Notes under the pieces: model-generated
What the model was told of the DNA's origin: nothing
The model's input: only the letters and a program-made list of their open reading frames with translations
Databases searched by the model: none
Assembly (NCBI GenBank): GCA_030156305.1
Contig: JASGMZ010000153.1
Span: 1-7,253 of the forward strand
Length of the DNA stretch: 7,253 bases
Source: Bacteroidales bacterium
GTDB taxonomy: Bacteria > Bacteroidota > Bacteroidia > Bacteroidales > UBA12077
Direction of reading: 5' to 3'
Shown: one piece after another, positions 5,776 through 7,253 of the stretch
Numbering within the stretch: the stretch's first letter is position 1
Layout: every line of letters starts with the position of its first letter
Program-made: the position numbers and the translations under genes

Positions 5776-6941
5776 TTTGTCTCATTTATTTCAAGTGATT
5801 CGTAATAATCATCAAAAATTTTTGTTATTAACGGGTAATAAAATTTTCTGTAGAATTTTTTTGTGCTTTTATAATTATTTCTTGTGAAAAATGCCATCAA
5901 ATCAAGATAACCTTCAAAATAGGCTGTGTTATTATTTACAGCATTAGCAGCAAAATTACCTCCAAAGTAATAAAAGCGGTAGATTCCATCATGTTTAATT
6001 ACTGCGGGGAATATCGGACGTAAATTATAACTTTTTAATAGAGAGTCGCCCTGAGCATTTACCGATAAATTAAAATTAGCCAAAATATCATTGCGTTCGC
6101 TGGTAAAAGTAATATCGAACCAGTTAGGATAATAAACTTTTTCCGGAACACCATACTCTTCAACCATTTCCGGTTTTGAGATAATAAAAGGAATTTCTTC
6201 GTTAAGGTGTGTCCCATACTCTAATACCGCAATAGTACCAAATTTATGCACTAACACAATTCCTGCATTCTTAAAGGGCCATTGATTATTATTTTGTTCC
6301 TTATACAATTTAACAATCCATTGAGGGAAATAACTTGTAGCGGAAGTGTCTAAACTCGAAAAATATTTACCGGTCCATCCACTCCAGTTAATACCAAACA
6401 TATCTTCTACTTTTTCGCGTATTAATCCGCTGGTAGGTGCATCATACAAATTAAACTCTGTTATAATAAGTTTATTAAGTTCTTTCATTTCCTTTAACAG
6501 AAGATAATCATTCTGATTTAATCCGCCATAAACTTTTGGACTTATATCAGTATCATTCGCTTTATTTTTATACCATTCATTGTAATAAACTCCATACGTA
6601 TCTGCATAATAAAGTGCATCGTAATCTAAAGCAGCATCCTGTACTTCGTGTATACGCAGGCTCTTAAAATCAAATTCCTGAGATTTGGTATTGATTGGGA
6701 AAAAACCATAGTAATCTTTATTTACATCGTATAAAGCCCCATCACGCTTCGTAAATTTATTATGGTTTAATACCCATACCAATGATTTATGCTCTGTTCT
6801 TTCGCTTGTTGGTACTGTTTTGTCCAAAATATAAATATTAAGTGGCTTAATGGGTTTAATATACCAAAATAACCAACTTCCAAAAATGGCTAAAAAGATG
6901 ATGCCAACAACAATAATTAAGGTTAATATTTTTTTATTCAT
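5772..6941 (-). CDS. Membrane-anchored periplasmic protein of unknown function
   Basis: A 389-residue protein with one N-terminal membrane segment (Lys3-Lys4, then hydrophobic about 5-27) and a large soluble remainder, predicted to face the periplasm. The segment lacks a clear signal-peptidase site, so a signal anchor is favoured. It has no cysteine and is rich in tyrosine (34 by my count). Noteworthy blocks are HKSLVWVLNHNKF (51-63), DYYGFFP (76-82), DYDALYYADTYGVYYNEW (106-123), LIITEFNLYDAPTSGLIRE (158-176), a Trp/Gly block FGINWSGWTGKYFSSLD (182-198) and YRFYYFGGNF (321-330). The alternating beta/alpha look around 100-190 recalls a Rossmann or class I amidotransferase-like fold without its nucleophilic Cys; this is only an impression. 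I do not recognise the family. It overlaps the lipoprotein gene by ATGA and is the first gene of that unit. The start ATG 6941-6939 directly precedes the Lys-rich membrane segment. Confidence 0.8.
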   Translation of the reverse strand: MNKKILTLIIVVGIIFLAIFGSWLFWYIKPIKPLNIYILDKTVPTSERTEHKSLVWVLNHNKFTKRDGALYDVNKDYYGFFPINTKSQEFDFKSLRIHEVQDAALDYDALYYADTYGVYYNEWYKNKANDTDISPKVYGGLNQNDYLLLKEMKELNKLIITEFNLYDAPTSGLIREKVEDMFGINWSGWTGKYFSSLDTSATSYFPQWIVKLYKEQNNNQWPFKNAGIVLVHKFGTIAVLEYGTHLNEEIPFIISKPEMVEEYGVPEKVYYPNWFDITFTSERNDILANFNLSVNAQGDSLLKSYNLRPIFPAVIKHDGIYRFYYFGGNFAANAVNNNTAYFEGYLDLMAFFTRNNYKSTKKFYRKFYYPLITKIFDDYYESLEINETK

Positions 6942-6994
6942 CTTTGATTGAATTGTTTAGGTTTATTCTTAGAAAACAAGGATGCTCTAAGTTA

Positions 6995-7025
6995 CAAAGA
7001 TTTAAGATAAATACAAATTTTTAAA
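6995..7025 (-). promoter_or_regulatory. Weak candidate promoter for the membrane protein / lipoprotein unit
   Basis: On the minus strand, AATCTTTG (7002-6995) matches TAnnTTTG except at the first base. TTTA lies 19 bases upstream (7025-7022) as a three-of-four -33 element. It would give a leader of about 45-50 bases before the ATG at 6941. The match is modest in AT-rich DNA. Confidence 0.3.
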
Positions 7026-7108
7026 ATATTTGATTTTAAGAAATGCTTAAATTGATACAACTGCATTAGTAAAATGTATTTAATAATAATAAAAATTTAA
7101 TCCTGGTA

Positions 7109-7143
7109 TCTGAAAGTGGTAAATATTTTTGCATATTTGCATA
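7109..7143 (+). promoter_or_regulatory. Candidate rightward promoter with tandem TTTGCATA
   Basis: TATTTTTG (7124-7131) is an exact TAnnTTTG -7 element followed by CA, a common extension in this phylum, but it has no good -33 element. A second element, CATATTTG (7132-7139), misses the first base but has TCTG (7109-7112) 19 bases upstream. The two overlap because TTTGCATA is repeated head to tail at 7128-7135 and 7136-7143. Transcription would start around 7138-7148 and leave the window to the right. Confidence 0.48.
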
Positions 7144-7253
7144 CTAAACAGTTCTTTAATTAGTGCATCTTAGAAAACACCAGTTTTTTTTAGTGGCGTA
7201 ATAAAAAACGTCAAGAACAAGGCTTGCGAAGAATTGGCAGCCAGGAGTTTACT
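7144..7253 (+). other. Leader-like or structured RNA segment, cut by the window edge
   Basis: Downstream of the rightward promoter candidate, GTTCTTTAA (7151-7159) resembles the boxA antitermination element. Its GTTCTT can pair with AAGAAC (7213-7218). Nested inside, GTTTTTT (7183-7189) can pair with AAAAAAC (7203-7209). A further small hairpin is possible at 7221-7242: GGC and TGC pair with GCA and GCC across one bulged T and a nine-base loop. AGGAG (7243-7247) follows. This suggests a structured 5' leader or a noncoding RNA. It does not look like the start of 16S rRNA or tmRNA, and I cannot name it. Confidence 0.3.

Larger units (their letters stand above)
6942..7253. other. 312-base gene-free stretch with diverging promoter candidates
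   Basis: No credible protein gene is seen. The part up to about 7003 is the probable leader and promoter of the leftward 389-residue gene. Positions 7003-7110 are very AT-rich spacer, including a TAA/TAAT-rich tract at 7080-7095. From 7124 on, a plus-strand promoter candidate and a less AT-rich leader-like sequence run off the right edge. Short frames are open here on both strands, but none has a convincing start. Confidence 0.6.

Noticed and set aside
7170..7253. Minus-strand open frame of 27 codons running in from the right edge to TAA at 7172-7170
   Set aside because: It could be the tail of a leftward gene, but the plus strand is also open here and a plus-strand promoter candidate lies just left of it. 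With so little sequence it cannot be called; extending the window would decide.
1..7253. CRISPR array, tRNA, rRNA, insertion sequence, phage or toxin-antitoxin genes
   Set aside because: No spaced repeats, cloverleaf-like segments, rRNA starts, transposase motifs or paired small toxin/antitoxin frames were seen by eye.

Overview
The window reads as chromosomal DNA of a Bacteroidota bacterium, probably an anaerobic or microaerophilic member of the Bacteroidales/Marinilabiliales type. The evidence is: AT-rich sequence with A-rich start regions and no Shine-Dalgarno sites; signal peptides ending in the 'AQ' style; promoter candidates of the phylum type (TTTG, about 20 bases, TAnnTTTG); a YafV-type omega-amidase; a long RelA/SpoT homologue; and an oxygen/NO-scavenging flavodiiron protein. 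This taxonomic call is an inference from style, not from a marker gene.

Layout. All seven protein genes lie on the minus strand, so the reading order is right to left. At the right edge (6942-7253) is a gene-free stretch with a weak minus-strand promoter for the first gene. It also carries a stronger plus-strand promoter candidate that fires out of the window into a leader-like, possibly structured sequence. Next comes a two-gene envelope unit: a 389-residue membrane-anchored protein of unknown function, overlapping by ATGA a 106-residue putative lipoprotein. After 91 bases carrying a good promoter candidate come an omega-amidase and, 6 bases later, a RelA-like (p)ppGpp synthetase. Downstream of relA (69 bases, with a promoter candidate and a hairpin) are a small outer-membrane beta-barrel-like protein and, 17 bases on, a DUF3108 periplasmic protein starting at GTG. 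At the left edge is the N-terminal half of a flavodiiron protein, cut by the window end.

How the genes may work together. RelA is the clearest regulatory gene. Its synthetase, TGS, zinc-finger and ACT parts look intact, but the catalytic residues of its N-terminal HD hydrolase domain are substituted. It should make but not degrade (p)ppGpp, and the organism should carry a separate hydrolase-competent RSH elsewhere. The omega-amidase just upstream belongs to glutamine/2-oxoglutaramate metabolism, so a joint nitrogen/starvation context is plausible but unproven. The barrel plus DUF3108 pair and the membrane protein plus lipoprotein pair are two envelope modules without a known role.

I see no CRISPR array, tRNA, rRNA, transposon or phage gene. 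Nothing here is a proven new system. The best candidates for undescribed biology are the ATGA-coupled membrane protein/lipoprotein pair and the structured-looking leader at the right edge.
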